From Clostridiales bacterium (GTDB lineage: Bacteria; Bacillota; Clostridia; Oscillospirales; Oscillospiraceae): a stretch of 6,317 nt of DNA. A program made the translations under genes and the position numbers. The notes under the pieces were generated by a model. That model worked only from the letters and a program-made list of their open reading frames with translations, was not told the DNA's origin and ran no database searches. Below are positions 5,069-6,317 of the stretch, piece by piece. Positions within the stretch are counted from its first letter, which is position 1, and every line of letters begins with the position of its first letter. The stretch spans positions 238 through 6,554 of the forward strand of contig JAHZEE010000022.1 of NCBI GenBank assembly GCA_019421975.1. The letters are read 5' to 3'.

Positions 5069-6317
5069 AGGCGTGGTGTTTGAGCAGATCCATCTTGATG
5101 TTGTAGAGCTTCTGGGACAGATCGACATAGTAGGTGTGGGGATTGTCAAACCGCTTGACCTCATCCCACAGGGTGTCCACCTGCGCCAGGCAGTAGCTCC
5201 GGATCTCATCGAGCGTGGGCAGAGCGTAGACCAGCTTTCCTGCCCGGAAGATGGGCTCCTGAAGCTCCCTGGCTGTAAAGTTGTGCACGGTCTTGGTTTT
5301 CCAGGTGGCCTCCGGATCAAAGATGGTGAGGTCCTTGGAGTCATCGAGCACCTCGTCATAGACACACAGATAGTCTGCAATGGCCTTTCCGGTGTCGTTG
5401 CCATAGAGGCGATAGAACTTTTTAAAGTGCGGATTTGTGATTTTGGTAGTGTTTTCACTGATTTTGATCTTGGGCTCGATGGTGCCGTCCTCCCGTTCAA
5501 TGGCGGCCAGCTTGTACACGCCGCCGAAGACCGGCTCGGACTTGGCGGTGATGAGCCGCTCACCCACGCCAAAGCAGTCGATGCAGGCGCCCTGATGCAG
5601 AAGATCCTGGATGAGATACTCGTCAAGGGAGTTGGAGACTGTGATTTTACAGTCGGTCCAGCCGGCCGCGTCGAGCATCTTGCGCGCCTGGCGCGTCAGA
5701 TAGCCCAGATCGCCGGAGTCGAGGCGAATGCCGCAGTGGGTGATGCCGCGGGGCTTTAGCACCTCATTGAAGGCACGGATGGCGTCGGGGATGCCGCTTT
5801 TCAGGGTGTTGTAGGTGTCTACGAGCAGAGTGGCGTTTTCCGGGTAGATCTCGCAGTATGCCTTGAACGCCTCATACTGGGAGTCAAACATCTGAACCCA
5901 GGCATGGGCCATGGTACCGCCGGCGGCCACGCCGAAGAGCTGATCGGAGATGGTACAGGCGGTGCCGGCGCAGCCGCCGATGTAGGCAGCGCGGGCGCCC
6001 AGAACGGCCCCGTCCGCCCCCTGGGCCCGGCGGGAGCCAAACTCCAGCACCGTTCGTCCCTCGGCGGCGCGGACGACGCGGTTTGCCTTGGTGGCAATCA
6101 GACTCTGATGATTGAGCGCGAGCAGCAGATAGGTCTCGATGAGCTGCGCCTCAATGGCGGGCGCGCGCACCGTGAGAATGGGCTCCCGCGGAAAGACCGG
6201 CGTGCCCTCAGGTACCGCATAGATATCACCTGTGAAGTGAAATTCGGAGAGATATGCCAAAAAGTCCTCGTCGAACATATTCCGGCTGCGCAGGTAGGCG
6301 ATGTCGTCCGCGTCAAA
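5067..6317 (-). CDS. pncB: Nicotinate phosphoribosyltransferase, N-terminus outside the window
   Basis: Partial gene; 416 codons plus stop are visible and the frame is open to the window edge, so roughly 70 N-terminal residues are missing relative to the usual clostridial length of about 480-490. The enzyme joins nicotinate to PRPP, with ATP hydrolysis, to give nicotinate mononucleotide, the first step of the Preiss-Handler NAD salvage route in the cytoplasm. Family motifs are clear: NHQSLIATKANRVVRAA, EFGSRRAQGADGA, the GTMAHAW stretch holding the histidine expected to be phosphorylated, LVDTYNTLKSGIP, GIRLDSGDLGYL, VSNSLDEYLI and FGVGERLITAKSEPVFGGVYKL, plus the C-terminal TLWDEVKRF and YYVDLSQKLY. 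It is followed 12 nt later by niaR, its probable regulator. Its promoter, where a NiaR site might also be found, is outside the window. Confidence 0.96.
   Translation of the reverse strand, partial: FDADDIAYLRSRNMFDEDFLAYLSEFHFTGDIYAVPEGTPVFPREPILTVRAPAIEAQLIETYLLLALNHQSLIATKANRVVRAAEGRTVLEFGSRRAQGADGAVLGARAAYIGGCAGTACTISDQLFGVAAGGTMAHAWVQMFDSQYEAFKAYCEIYPENATLLVDTYNTLKSGIPDAIRAFNEVLKPRGITHCGIRLDSGDLGYLTRQARKMLDAAGWTDCKITVSNSLDEYLIQDLLHQGACIDCFGVGERLITAKSEPVFGGVYKLAAIEREDGTIEPKIKISENTTKITNPHFKKFYRLYGNDTGKAIADYLCVYDEVLDDSKDLTIFDPEATWKTKTVHNFTARELQEPIFRAGKLVYALPTLDEIRSYCLAQVDTLWDEVKRFDNPHTYYVDLSQKLYNIKMDLLKHHA

Noticed and set aside
4752..5759. A 335-codon open frame on the plus strand opposite niaR and pncB
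   Set aside because: It is antisense to two genes with strong family motifs, has no ribosome binding site that I can see, and shows no recognisable domain.

Overview
The window looks like chromosomal DNA from an anaerobic, fairly GC-rich Firmicute of class Clostridia, plausibly a gut member of the Oscillospiraceae/Ruminococcaceae type. This is inference from gene content: an oxygen-sensitive 2-hydroxyacyl-CoA dehydratase-type activase, a PerR-like regulator joined to a rubrerythrin, a PfoR-like PTS IIC protein, and a NiaR (3H-domain) regulator next to nicotinate phosphoribosyltransferase. Shine-Dalgarno sites are strong and two promoters match or nearly match the sigma-A consensus. No tRNA, rRNA, CRISPR, IS element or phage gene was seen.

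Plus-strand half (1-3300). The 3' part of an acyl-CoA dehydratase activase with a cysteine-rich tail (2-571) is followed by a 121-bp gap holding an imperfect inverted repeat. Next comes a membrane-anchored XRE-type helix-turn-helix protein with a large, unrecognised extracytoplasmic domain (693-1985), closed by a strong intrinsic terminator. A perfect-consensus promoter (TTGACA-17-TATAAT) whose start point is covered by a perfect 7-1-7 PerR-box-like palindrome then drives a PerR-like Fur-family repressor (2128-2502) and, 82 bp later with no evident terminator, a rubrerythrin with a rubredoxin module at each end (2585-3247). This reads as a self-regulated peroxide-defence operon: the repressor senses peroxide through its metal site and the rubrerythrin reduces the peroxide.

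Minus-strand half (3300-6317). Read in its own direction this is pncB (5' end outside the window), then niaR with a TTG start 12 nt downstream, then a 126-bp gap and a PfoR-like PTS IIC membrane protein. The pair pncB-niaR couples nicotinate salvage for NAD synthesis with a niacin-responsive repressor. The gap carries a near-consensus promoter for the IIC gene followed at once by a perfect 34-bp palindrome that covers the predicted start site, a classic repressor position. The adjacent NiaR is the obvious candidate to bind it, which raises the idea that this orphan IIC protein belongs to a niacin/NAD regulon. A shared bidirectional terminator (3264-3299) separates the two convergent halves.

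No stretch longer than 300 bases lacks a gene. The most interesting items are the 34-bp palindrome with its orphan IIC gene, the PerR-type operator/promoter arrangement, and the double-rubredoxin rubrerythrin.
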